DNA from: Branchiostoma floridae
Taxonomy: Eukaryota > Chordata > Leptocardii > Amphioxiformes > Branchiostomatidae
NCBI RefSeq assembly: GCF_000003815.2
Contig: NC_049992.1
Coordinates: 21,336,242-21,400,241 of the forward strand
Direction of reading: 5' to 3'
DNA length: 64,000 nucleotides
Shown here: in pieces, positions 23,701-31,474 of the stretch
Numbering within the stretch: the first letter of the stretch is position 1
Layout of the letters: each line of letters opens with the position of its first letter
Program-made: the position numbers and the translations under genes
The notes under the pieces: generated by a model
Seen by the model: only the letters and a program-made list of their open reading frames with translations
Told to the model about the DNA's origin: nothing
Databases searched by the model: none

Positions 23701-26700
23701 TTTATATGGGGGCATTATTAAGGCACATCTTTGTCAAATTTCAGCTCATTTGATTGTAATACCAGGGTACAGGGGCCAAAATATACAGTTTTGGTCTAAA
23801 ATTGACCAAAAAATCTCAATAAAATCATTTTAGAGGCAGATATGAAAAAACTGAGAAAAAAGCATCAAGGTATTGGCCCATTCTACCCCTGTGCCAAATT
23901 TCAGGTCATTCGGTCCAGGAACGGCGGAGATGAATCACTTTGAAGATTTGACAGGAGAAAGAAAGAAAGAAAGAAGAAAGAAAGAAACATTACGAATACA
24001 ATATATTTCACCATACTATGTATGGCTGAAATATAATGAATGCGAACTAAAAAAAAAGGTTTTGTCTTGCAAGGATTTGTATGTTTTCATTGTAGCATGG
24101 TTTGATCCTCAAATATTAGCCTGGGTACCATTCTCCGCTGGTCGGCTTTGGGGTGCTTTACCTGGCCCAGTGCTAAGGCACCGACCTGCTTCTGACAGCC
24201 TGTCTGATTAGCTGCCCTTTAAGATTTTGCTGCCAGAGCTTGTAGCCGGCCTTTTGAGTTTATGTTGGAGTGCGACGAAATCTAACCAACCCCATAAGAA
24301 CTAATTAACTGCACGGGCCGGCTACCCCTACAGCGCCAAAGATTATATCAGGCGCCTTGATGTTATGGTTACCACGTACTCATTTTGAAGGGGATGTCAT
24401 AGGCGTCACAAGTAGAAGACAGAAGCAAAATGTTTACCGTGGCTTTGAGCTATAGTTCATGGTGAAACAGCCAACGTGAAAACCACCGCAAAAGTTTCCG
24501 CATTTACAGTACTTTAACTGTAAAGGAGGCCACATTTACCAGGGCACTCCAGCCATCACTGAACAGTGACGGTGGGCGTTATAAACTTCCTGGCACATTT
24601 GACCAATTGCTGACGTCACATGTCTCACAAGTTTACAATCTGAAGTGATTGGTCATCAGTATTAATCCTGAAGAAAGCGACAGTGGCCAATGGAAATTTG
24701 ATCCATCTATACCTTTGTGTTGGAAGAAAGTTTTGACTCACTCACTATCCAAAGTTTAGCATTGTACTATATGTATGTGTATAATTACTACCAACACAGA
24801 TTGATGGGCTTCCATTATATAAAATTCTTCTTATATACCTTTTTTTATAAATTTATATTATTATAAGTAGATGGCTATATGTGACTGGGGAGCGTTTTGA
24901 GTGTTTTTCAGTGTAGATTAACTTCCAGTGTTTGATGCCACAACCTGCTGTTGTTAGTACATTTTGTGCACGTTCATACATGGTTCTATCCTGAGCCACT
25001 GTTACTGGTAAGGCTCCAGATGTTTACCCTGTACTTTGATTTGACAATGATGTATTATGAGGAGGCTTGTGTGAGATGAGAGTATACACTGAGTAGAGAG
25101 GTGAGTGAGTGTGAGTGAGTGAGTGAGTGAGTGTGAGTGAGTGTGAGTGAGTGAGAGCGAGCGAGCGAGTGTGAGTGAGTGTGAGTGAGAGCGAGCAAGC
25201 GAGAGTGAGTGAGTCTGAGTGAGAGTGAGTGAGTAGAGAGGTGAGAGCGAGTGAGTGAGTGACTGAGAGTGAGTGAGTGAGTGAGTGAGTGAGTGAGCGA
25301 GCGAGCGAGCGAGCGAGCGAGTGACTGTGAGTGAGTGACTGTGAGTGAGTGTGAGTGAGTGAGTGAGTGTGTGAGTGAGTGTGAGTGAGTGAGTGTGAGT
25401 GAGTGAGTGAGTGAGTGAGTGAGTGAGTGAGTGAGTGAGTGAGTGAGTGAGTGAGTGAGTGAGTGAGTGAGACTCACCCTGGGGTCGTAGGGAGGCGATG
25501 ATGTACATCTCTTCAGTAGTCTCTTTACATCATAGATGCCCTCCTCAGCTGTGGGCCAGTCCTGAACCTGACCTTTTACATGGTCACAACATGAAAATTA
25601 AAAACGTTTATGCAAATGCTGTCTTTTAAGAGTTATGATATTTGATAATACAGTACATGCTAACTACACATCTTACAAATCCAGCTCTCTTAAATCAAGG
25701 ACAGGCTGTTCTGTCATATAGCCATTAACTAACAATAATCATAATTTGGGAAAGCAAATGAAACACAATGTCATATATTGTAATATCCTGCAGTTTAACG
25801 TAATCACGATGAATGTCACTGTTTGTCTCTCATTAGTACTTTTTAGCAAGCCTCCATGTCTGGTTCTGAACCAGCTGCCATGTGAGGTCATCCCATCATC
25901 GCAATTATAATCCATGTGTAATCTAATTATCTTTTGGTTGGAATCTAGGAAGCTGGAAGTATGATCTTGGATAGTTTATTTGATGTTCAATTACATTAGA
26001 AAAGTGTATATTTAGTATACACATGCCAGTGTTTATTGAATAATACTATTATCATACACATTGATAAAGAATTGTTGTATTTTGGTGTCATAAACACTTT
26101 AAGGGTGTCAATAAGGGTGATGTTGCTCAGGGCTCAAAATTCATTCTTGGAATTAACGGGGATTTGGTAATTATACCAAAATATTTTGGTGCACCAGACT
26201 CCAGTGCACTCACAGAACAAAATTGGGTGCACAGCTCCAACTTTGGGTGCACGGGCCCTGTTGCTAGATGGTTTCTGCATACCAGATTGACTTCTACACT
26301 ACTGTGTAACAACTTTTTGTTACTGTCTGTCATAACTTTTAGTTACATAAGTTTTTGTTACAAAACTCTTGATGGACTTACATGTAGATTTCCCATGTAC
26401 CATAATAATGACCCTCTTCTCCATACTTACTTGTTCTGGATGTAGTTCCTCTCTGTGGAGAGACTGTCGCAGTGTACTCTTGTTGAGCCATTTGTCTTCT
26501 CTCATTCTCTTCTCGCCTTCTTGCTTCTATCACTGCTCGTTCTTCCTGACTCCTACTGAGCAGACGATCTGCGATGTCATACTGCCCTACATGTGCAACA
26601 AGTCATGTCAGCTTATCATCATCATCATCGCCACTTTGCTAGCTGCACAAGAACGATGCAGGCTACTAGTATCATCATCATCAGATACAGAGATGATCTG

Positions 26701-27910
26701 GTGACTTAAGAATTTGTAGCCCTACTGTAACTCTGAGTTACTGAGTTTTAGGGTTTGACGTTAGAAAGAAAAAAGAGGTACCGGTACATCATCATCACTA
26801 ACCTGAGTCATCAAGTGCCTCACAGAAAACTCTGAAGGCATCTCGTCCCCTTCTGGTCAGACTGGTCAGGAGTTTGGTACACTGGTCAAACCTGGTTTTC
26901 TCTGCCTGTGGTCAAAACAAAAACAACTCTGGTCTGCCTAAACACCACAAATGACCAGAAACAACCACAAACCACCACAAACAACTCTAATAAGCAGTGT
27001 ATATGGGGCAACGACCTTGTGTGTGACCCACTGGAGACCAAGTTTATAAATTTATGAATTTAAAAAACGCAACAACTCCTACGTATTCACGAGTTATTTC
27101 GAGTTTATTATAGCCCGCTGGTTTCAAGATCGAAGGAATTCTAGGCCACCATGTCTGCATGTGGAAGTTCGCGATAACTTCCTCGGCTCCATAGACGACA
27201 GGGCGATAAAACTATGGAAGCTGTTGGTTCATAGATTATAGCATACCACAATTCTATCATTATCACCTTTTATACTATTGTTTTTCAGCCTCAGATGCAA
27301 GCAAGCACGGTCCAACATGGTGGACTGGACTAACTAGATATTAACTGGTGGACTTGCTTTTTTTTACCTTTATACCACATCCAGGAGAGAAGGCATCAGC
27401 CTGTTGTGTCCTGATCTTCACATGTACTTTCGACACTCCCAGTTTTTGTCTACCCTTGCTTTAAACTGATTGACACTGTCAGCTGTGACAACTGGTTCTC
27501 CAGAGCATACACAAGGTCGTTGTCCCATATACACTGCATAGTAGAGTCGTCTGTGGTCGTTTGCGGTCGTTTGTGGTGTTTAGGCAGAGCCCAACAACTC
27601 CATTTACTCAGAGTCATCATAAAGCTTATATTGAACACTCAGACACAATCCTTGTCTTCCCTGATGAAACTGATGACCTCACCATGCTTTGGGCATCCAT
27701 AGCAGAAGAGCTGTGAACATTCTACCGGTTGTAGAATTTCTAGCTGATCCAAGGAGAGTAACGATAAACGTTTAACCTACCCGTATATCCTCCAGCATGA
27801 CGTCATTATAGATGCCATGTTCCACCATATAGTCATACACCAGTTTAGGTTCCAGTTCCCGCACAGGAAAGTCTGTTCTTCCTGAGAATCTCTCTGTGCG
27901 CTTCCTGCAT
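8518..27910 (-). CDS. CARD initiator caspase, caspase-9-like (nine exons)
   Basis: Exons in gene order are 27910-27781, 26905-26803, 26586-26431, 25572-25478, 15521-15354, 13259-13043, 12610-12458, 10152-10043 and 8733-8518, all with GT-AG junctions and matching phases. The protein (about 448 aa if the CARD frame break is bridged) has an N-terminal CARD, a charged linker, p20 with SHGGQGG and QACRGG, and p10 with FVSWRNSERGSWFV. CECCVVV-type strand, GTD after SHG and PGFVSWR resemble caspase-9, the apoptosome protease, though QACRG differs from vertebrate caspase-9. The CARD start HREILRKNR resembles caspase-2. The frame is broken at 27865. The tail after NLYFNPGI is 36 residues longer than usual. 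Introns are packed with transposons. Assignment to caspase-9 is inference; a lineage-specific initiator caspase is possible. Confidence 0.88.
8734..10042 (-). other. Intron of CARD caspase, no other gene seen
   Basis: The last intron of the gene. I see no further exon, RNA gene or clear repeat boundary in it. Confidence 0.6.
10043..10152 (-). CDS. CARD-caspase exon: p10 core
   Basis: The acceptor CTACCACCAG and donor GACAGAC|GTATGT bound 110 bp. It encodes FVSWRNSERGSWFVCALVEV, with the substrate-pocket Trp-Arg pair, then FLMYAATKDINQLMTD. It corresponds to exon 3058-3167 of the plus-strand caspase. Confidence 0.9.
11015..11383. mobile_element. 369-bp MITE with AAGGTA duplication
   Basis: Inverted ends AGGCCACACCAATTTAATTT and its near complement at 11349-11383 extend about 34 bp. 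Both sides carry AAGGTA (11009-11014 and 11384-11389), an apparent 6-bp target duplication. Internally it has AAATAAAAAT runs. It lies in the intron between the p10 exon and the linker exon of the minus-strand caspase. Confidence 0.85.
11639..11732. repeat. Short foldback hairpin
   Basis: Arms 11639-11668 and 11702-11732 are inverted copies built on GGGATATCAAGT, with about 33 bases between them. A diverged relative lies at 38001-38072 in a troponin I intron, so this is probably a short dispersed element. Confidence 0.75.
12458..12610 (-). CDS. CARD-caspase exon: inter-subunit linker
   Basis: The acceptor TTGTTTAG and donor CCTG|GTGAGT bound 153 bp. It encodes an Asp-rich linker (GDKDTG, PDSDTPG, SMPDATVA) and the p10 start IADTFLAYATVPG. 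Cleavage after one of these Asp residues would separate p20 from p10. Confidence 0.88.
13043..13259 (-). CDS. CARD-caspase exon: catalytic His and Cys
   Basis: The acceptor TTTTGAAG and donor GGAG|GTAAAC bound 217 bp. The exon encodes YECCVVVLLSHGGQGGIFG with the catalytic His (codon 13181-13179), and GKPKLFFVQACRG with the catalytic Cys (codon 13052-13050). All expected residues are present. Confidence 0.93.
13506..15189. mobile_element. TIR element, copy 2 (family B), split by a nested element
   Basis: The ends CTCGTTCTCATTGAAATGTC (13506 onward) and their complement ending at 15189 match the copy at 3625-4548. Half-site GGTAACGTTTGTTAC recurs as a near-perfect palindrome at 13673-13702 and singly at 13850 and 14031. 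Without the insertion at 14204-14960 the copy is about 0.93 kb, like copy 1. It lies in a caspase intron. Confidence 0.85.
14204..14960. mobile_element. 757-bp MITE nested in family B element
   Basis: Inverted ends of about 50 bp start GACCCTGTTCACACTCA. Flanking TTG (14201-14203) and TTA (14961-14963) fit a 3-bp target duplication with one change, as in PIF/Harbinger elements. Copy 1 of family B (at about 4318) gives the empty site, so this insertion is younger than that transposition. Confidence 0.88.
15354..15521 (-). CDS. CARD-caspase exon: p20 start
   Basis: The acceptor TTTTTACTAG and donor ACTGCT|GTAAGT bound 168 bp (phase 0 both ends). It encodes KYSMTRNPRGHAFILNNKYF, the first p20 strand with the Arg needed for the substrate pocket, then LRDGTNKDAQNLQNLFQELF and THKNLKTA. 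Confidence 0.92.
15591..15904. mobile_element. CAGGG-ended element, copy 2 (family D)
   Basis: Ends CAGGGCTCAAAATTC and GAATTTCGAGCCCTG are inverted; both flanks carry GTACT (15586-15590, 15905-15909), a 5-bp target duplication. The inside repeats TTGGGTGCAC at least five times. It lies 70 bp upstream of the acceptor of caspase exon 15521-15354. Confidence 0.85.
16014..17304. mobile_element. Foldback element with ~90-bp GC-rich arms
   Basis: Arms 16014-16099 and 17215-17304 are inverted copies (shared words GCTGTCCGGTCGGTCGGCGG and GGTTTCGAGT). The 1.1-kb middle shows no recognised gene. Open frames in the arms are arm artefacts. Confidence 0.75.
17305..18814. other. Caspase intron sequence, no gene seen
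   Basis: This is inside the 10-kb intron of the minus-strand caspase. A phrase near 17580 (CGGTACGCTTTTTCTTGCG) partly recurs near 17824, suggesting remains of another small repeat. No exon was recognised. Confidence 0.45.
18815..19699 (-). mobile_element. 885-bp TIR element, copy 2 (family A)
   Basis: The left end ACATGCATTGGCATAATACC and right end GGTATTATGCCAATGGATGT are inverted; TA flanks both sides (18813-18814, 19700-19701). It is the inverse of 1088-1972. It carries an intact 61-codon ATG frame on the minus strand (19242-19057) of unknown meaning. Confidence 0.82.
19785..20345 (-). repeat. Dispersed repeat family G, copy A, with nested MITE
   Basis: In reverse it matches 24523-24830 and 41345-42310, sharing CAGGGCACTCCAGCCATCA-like, TTTGACCAATTGCTGACGTC-like and GGCGACAGTGG-like phrases. 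A MITE interrupts it at 19878-20197. Confidence 0.7.
19878..20197. mobile_element. 320-bp MITE nested in family G repeat
   Basis: Inverted ends are AGGGCACAACCCGCCGTACG and CGTACGGTGGGTTGTGCCCT. Flanks TTA and TAG may be a decayed 3-bp duplication. The two other family G copies lack it, giving empty sites. Confidence 0.8.
20346..21991. other. Caspase intron sequence, no gene seen
   Basis: A part near 20730-20800 is the reverse of 5326-5390. No exon or RNA gene was recognised. Confidence 0.4.
21992..23460. repeat. Direct duplication of a 0.6-0.9 kb unit
   Basis: Unit 1 (21992-22850) and unit 2 (22856-23460) share, in the same order, GACCGTCAACA, GCGCAGCGAAGATAC, AGTCTAAAATGC, TTATGAATATTAATTAGCCT, GCTGATTGGCT and ACCAGGGTACAGG. 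Unit 1 has an extra GC-rich stretch around 22280-22370. Confidence 0.8.
23330..23840. repeat. 162-bp tandem repeat, about three units
   Basis: The phrase CCAAAAGTGTCCTTTTTTGG recurs at 23451 and 23613, with a diverged third at about 23775. The period is 162 bp, a multiple of three, so a 54-codon frame stays open through the array. One unit also ends repeat unit 1 near 22735-22850. Confidence 0.85.
23841..24520. other. Caspase intron sequence with (GAAA)n run
   Basis: A short GAAA-type run lies at 23956-23990. No gene was recognised. Confidence 0.45.
24523..24830 (+). repeat. Dispersed repeat family G, copy B
   Basis: This copy lacks both insertions found in the other two copies, so it shows the family structure best. 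It includes the palindromic CRE-like TGACGTCA near 24612. Confidence 0.7.
25101..25470. repeat. (GTGA)n microsatellite beside a splice donor
   Basis: An array of about 370 bp with GAGC and GACT variants. It starts within 6 bp of the minus-strand donor of caspase exon 25572-25478, so the intron begins with the array. Long Thr-His-Ser-Leu frames across it are artefacts. Confidence 0.97.
25478..25572 (-). CDS. CARD-caspase exon: linker before p20
   Basis: The acceptor ATGTAAAAG and donor CCCAGG|GTGAGT bound 95 bp. It encodes QVQDWPTAEEGIYDVKRLLK then RCTSSPPYDPR, which joins in phase to KYSMTRNPRG of the next exon to give a normal p20 start. Confidence 0.85.
26128..26260. mobile_element. CAGGG-ended element, copy 3 (family D), 133 bp
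   Basis: Ends CAGGGCTCAAAATTC and GGGCCCTG with perfect TTGCT on both sides (26123-26127, 26261-26265). It contains two TTGGGTGCAC words. The length suggests an internal deletion relative to copy 2. Confidence 0.85.
26431..26586 (-). CDS. CARD-caspase exon: CARD end and linker
   Basis: The acceptor ACATGTAG and donor ACAA|GTAAGT bound 156 bp. It encodes QYDIADRLLSRSQEERAV, completing CARD helix 6, and then a very basic and acidic stretch (EARRREENERRQ) likely to be a helical linker. Confidence 0.85.
26803..26905 (-). CDS. CARD-caspase exon: CARD helices 4-5
   Basis: The acceptor CCACAG and donor ACTCAG|GTTAGT bound 103 bp. It encodes KTRFDQCTKLLTSLTRRG and DAFRVFCEALDDS, the RG-x-x-AF-x-x-FC-x-AL signature of CARD domains. 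Confidence 0.88.
26921..27600. mobile_element. Inverted-arm element in first caspase intron
   Basis: Arms of about 110 bp at 26921-27039 and 27490-27600 are inverted, sharing GCAGTGTATATGGG and CAACGACCTTGTGT. The left arm starts 15 bp upstream of the acceptor of exon 26905-26803. No coding content. Confidence 0.75.
27781..27910 (-). CDS. CARD-caspase first coding exon, frame broken
   Basis: From ATG at 27910-27908 the frame reads MQEAHREILRKNRLS, a CARD helix 1 like that of caspase-2, but then ends within six codons. The CARD continues in another frame from 27864 (VRELEPKLVYDYMVEHGIYN) to the donor ATACGG|GTAGGT. One extra T at about 27865, or two lost bases, separates the halves. An ATG at 28017-28015 is in frame with the second half but would give an N-terminus unlike a CARD. 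Confidence 0.75.
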
Positions 27911-28017
27911 TGTTGATGTTCACCTTTACAATCACTGAGACGTGTAACCACCTGCAGGCTGTGTCCAGCACGTCCAGCTTTACTGACCCTCACAGTCACA
28001 AGTTGCTGGCTGGTCAT

Positions 28018-29650
28018 CAGGGGAATCCCCGCACGGAAAGTACCGTAAACCCGGAAGTGAACACGGCACCGCAGACAAGCGCATATGCGCATATGAGCAA
28101 GCTTACCCACAGAAATCGCATCAATATGTGGTCAATGTAGTCAGTCATATCAGAAAAAATACTCTTATGTAAAATAAAGCACCTTGATTATGTCCTGTAC
28201 ATGTTGAAGAGTATAGTTAGTTTCACTATTAAAAAAAATGCTGTCTAACTCTAAGAGAGTCTTCTAGCGATTAGTTCTAAAACTGCACAAGCGTGTTCTC
28301 ACGGTTCCGTGCTCCCATCAGTCCCAATCCCGTGTTCTTCTGTCCTCTCTCAGTCTCTGTATTTGACAGGAGAGTCTCGGGATTGCCGGAGCTATGGTAC
28401 GACTGGGTACCGGGCTACCACGTCTATTGCTGAGCTAATTTTCAGAACATGGAGGGCCGAAGGCATGGACCCTCTTAAACGCTATTTCCTGAACTTTTGA
28501 GGGGCAAATCAAGTTCGCTGGCAAAGTTCTTTCATTTAAAAATACGCATTTGTATGGGCCCTGGTCACACTGTTCGAGTTCACACGACTTTAGTACTGCG
28601 ATGGGGGTTTCATGCGCGGGACACGGGATCTCCATTTACTAGTAACTTCCTATCCGAGGGACGGCCCTAACCGAAACTAGGTACTCATTTTCACCTAAGT
28701 GAAGTGGGGAAATGTCACGGAGGAATCTGCTTGGAGATTAACTCGTCTCACATTGATGCTTGATGTAGATGTTAATCATGCAAATCAGACCCTAAGTTGT
28801 CTAACTAATGAGGAAAATTCATAAACTCACTCCGTTTCTTGAGATTATTAGAACATGCATAAAATTACATGTATTCAACTGTATGCAAATTAGGTCCTCA
28901 TTTTTTTAATTGATACTTGATACTCAACGATGTTCACCTTAACGTAACTTTTAAGTGATACAAATATGAAAATCCCGTCATTAACCACTACGTGATATTA
29001 TTTTGTCATTAATCACGCAAATTAGGCATTCATATGCATAATTTTCATCCAGCAATTTTTCTGTTCTGTTCTTCTCTTTCACAATTACATTACAGTTTCG
29101 CGTTTAAAAACGCAACATGACAGATCCAAGATAGCCGCCAGTATCATCTGATTTCTTCATTGGACTAGTTAAACTGTAATATCCAACACAAAAATTGGAC
29201 TCACCAATTGGACTCACCCATCTGATTGCTTAATGACTCAAGGTCGGAGTTCGAATCTATTGGCGAAAGGGTGCTGTAAAAGGACGGAAATGCGCTGTTG
29301 TCTCCCTAACTTTCACTCCCTATTGCTTGGTGATCGTTATAGCTGAGCATAGATTTGTTGTATTTCCTGAAAAGCCCATGGTAGGTTGTCAAGTTACTTT
29401 TGTGCGAGTAGTTGGTCGGCCGCCGAATCTATTTTTGTATTAGTCCGCGGCAACGGTGATGCGTTTTTATTTTCGCCTGATGACCCCAAATAGCAGCGTT
29501 TGTCATCCGCTTTCGTCGAATTTGCGTCATCGGAGATGGCAAAAAAGTTATCATATAGATTTGTTTAATTATCATTTTTCACAAAAAGGAGGAACTTAGC
29601 TTCTCTACCACGCAAACCGATATCCTGGTAAAATTCTTTTTTCTAAGCAG
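28018..29650. other. 5' flank of CARD caspase, no gene seen
   Basis: No TATA box or clear first non-coding exon was recognised. Around 28790-29060 ATGCAAAT/TTTGCATAAT words mark a decayed family H fragment. Around 29190-29270 a GTTCGAATC phrase hints at a tRNA-derived repeat, too weak to call. Confidence 0.4.
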
Positions 29651-29739
29651 CTTGGATCAAAAAAGTGTTTATCAAATTATACTTTTCGGGTTCAAAAAAC
29701 TTCACTACATATTCTGCCAAAATAAAGAAGCAATAGATG

Positions 29740-30206
29740 ATAGCAATACGCTTCTCGGAAAGAAGCAGGAAACGGCTTTCCACCGCAATGGAATGGAAAA
29801 CTGCTGTCACATTTGGGCCGGAGCTTCCCAGTACTCTCTGGCCTGTTTCAACAGAGTGCGCTTATGGAATCTTGTTGGGAGTGACTTGTTCGCCACTTTA
29901 CAACCCCTGTCGCGTAATGTAGTAAGTCTAGCGTTATTCTATCGCTACTTCCATGGTAAATGCTCAGCAGAACTTCACTCATCTGTGCCTCTAATACGAA
30001 CTTTACCTGCAAGAATCCGTTTTGCCACTTCCACGAAAGCAAAGCATCCTTTTTCCCTCCATAATCCACCTATTAGGGGGAAGTTCCACGCTAAGAGCTT
30101 CTTTCCTAGAACTACATCGTTATGGAATAAGTTAAGCTTCCACGGACTTGCTTCTCTGTGGGGACCAGGGTACAATCTGAAACTTTTTAAGTCAAGGGTT
30201 AACTGA
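29740..30206 (+). mobile_element. LINE relic 1: reverse transcriptase C-terminal end
   Basis: The frame reads MENCCHIWAGASQYSLACFN, then LSLALFYRYF-like VVSLALFYRYFHGKCSAEL, FFPRTTSLWNKL and LKLFKSRVN before the stop. This is the region after the catalytic core in CR1/Jockey-like retrotransposons. It is 5' truncated, with no catalytic motif left. Confidence 0.75.
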
Positions 30207-30531
30207 CATCTTTCTTCACAATATACATTATTGTAAACCAAAACGCTTGAGTGGCTCCATGAGCCTTGTTTTTTGCGTTAAGTTTCGCGCCCAACGCTTC
30301 TGAACGGAACCCTTCGCCTAAGGGAGTCCACCGAAATCGCAAAAGAAACTCTGGTCCGATACCTTAACTAGAAAATATCTAACTAGTTCTGACTGTTTTA
30401 TTATTATTTCCGTGAATAGTACACATTCGTCAAATACAAAACAAATGAACAGAAGACAGCCTCCCATTATTATTTACAGCAGAAACCAGCAACAAAATCA
30501 AGCGAAATTATACATTGAAATATCAAAATGA

Positions 30532-31446
30532 AGCATAACTTGCATATATGTCAAGAACAACGATATACCCACCTGCTGCACACAGTCTGACGCAAACCTG
30601 TTCGCCGATGACACATCACTCTCAACCAGCAACCGATCCGTCCAACATGTAGTCAACTCACTCAACACGGACCTACGGTCCGTATCCAACTGGCTAACAA
30701 ACTGGAAGCTAGAAGCCAATGAGGACAAATGCAAGGTGATGTTCATCACAACCCGCACTCTCCCTAGACCCCCTGCTCCAGTCATACTAGGCGGTTGTAC
30801 ACTACAAGTTGTTACTAGCTACAAGCATCTTGGTGTCACCCTAACAAACACACTTTCCTGGTCTAAACACATTGAAACAACCTCCACTAAGTCAAGAAGA
30901 TCTGCTGGCCTACTGTGTGCACTGAGAAAGAAGGTACCAAAGGATATCCTGCTCAGACTGTACAAAACCATCACCAGACCTGGCCTGGAGTACGCCGACG
31001 TCGTTTGGGCTGGACTCACCAAGCGCGACGAAACAAAACTGGAATCAATTCAATACCAAACTGCCAGACTGATCAGCGGACAACATGGACTCCCGTACCC
31101 GTCATACCAATCTCTGTACACCCAGCTATCCCTTCCATCACTGCAGTTCCGACGACAATTCCACACCGCTGTCACCCTGTACAAGCTCCTCAACGGTCAC
31201 TGCCCTCCACACCTTCAAACCCTGATACCCAGAACCCGTGCGTCTGCTACTGAGTCACGTTACTCCCTCAGGAACAGCGACCACCTGACATCTGAACTCA
31301 CTAAGTCCACCAGAGGCCAGAAAACATTCATCTACAGAGCAACAGCACTCTGGAACACTCTCCCTACTGCTACTCGCACAGCCACCTCCACTGCTTCTTT
31401 CAAAAGAAAACTGTGGGAATGTCTAGGCAACCCTTACGCATGGTAA
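30532..31446 (+). mobile_element. LINE relic 2: reverse transcriptase with FADD motif
   Basis: An uninterrupted 304-codon frame without an own start contains YVKNNDIPTCCTQSDANLFA then DDTSL (the FADD catalytic motif), the thumb motif KHLGVTLTNTLSWSKHI, RLYKTITRPGLEYADVVW and ATALWNTLP near the end. It is the C-terminal part of a CR1/L2-like non-LTR retrotransposon. The 5' end is cut off, so it is non-autonomous. The lack of stops suggests a fairly recent insertion. Confidence 0.88.
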
Positions 31447-31474
31447 ATTAGTCTTACACGTGTATATACAGACC

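Noticed and set aside
25002-25508. Long minus-strand frame rich in Thr-His-Ser-Leu repeats
   Set aside because: It is a translation of the (CACT)n microsatellite; only the short caspase exon at its edge is real.
29190-29280. tRNA-derived SINE near GGAGTTCGAATC
   Set aside because: A B-box-like phrase is present but I could not place a matching A box or paired ends.
30736-31446. Host gene of 236 codons starting at ATG 30736
   Set aside because: The frame extends upstream through FADD and matches non-LTR reverse transcriptase; it is a LINE fragment.
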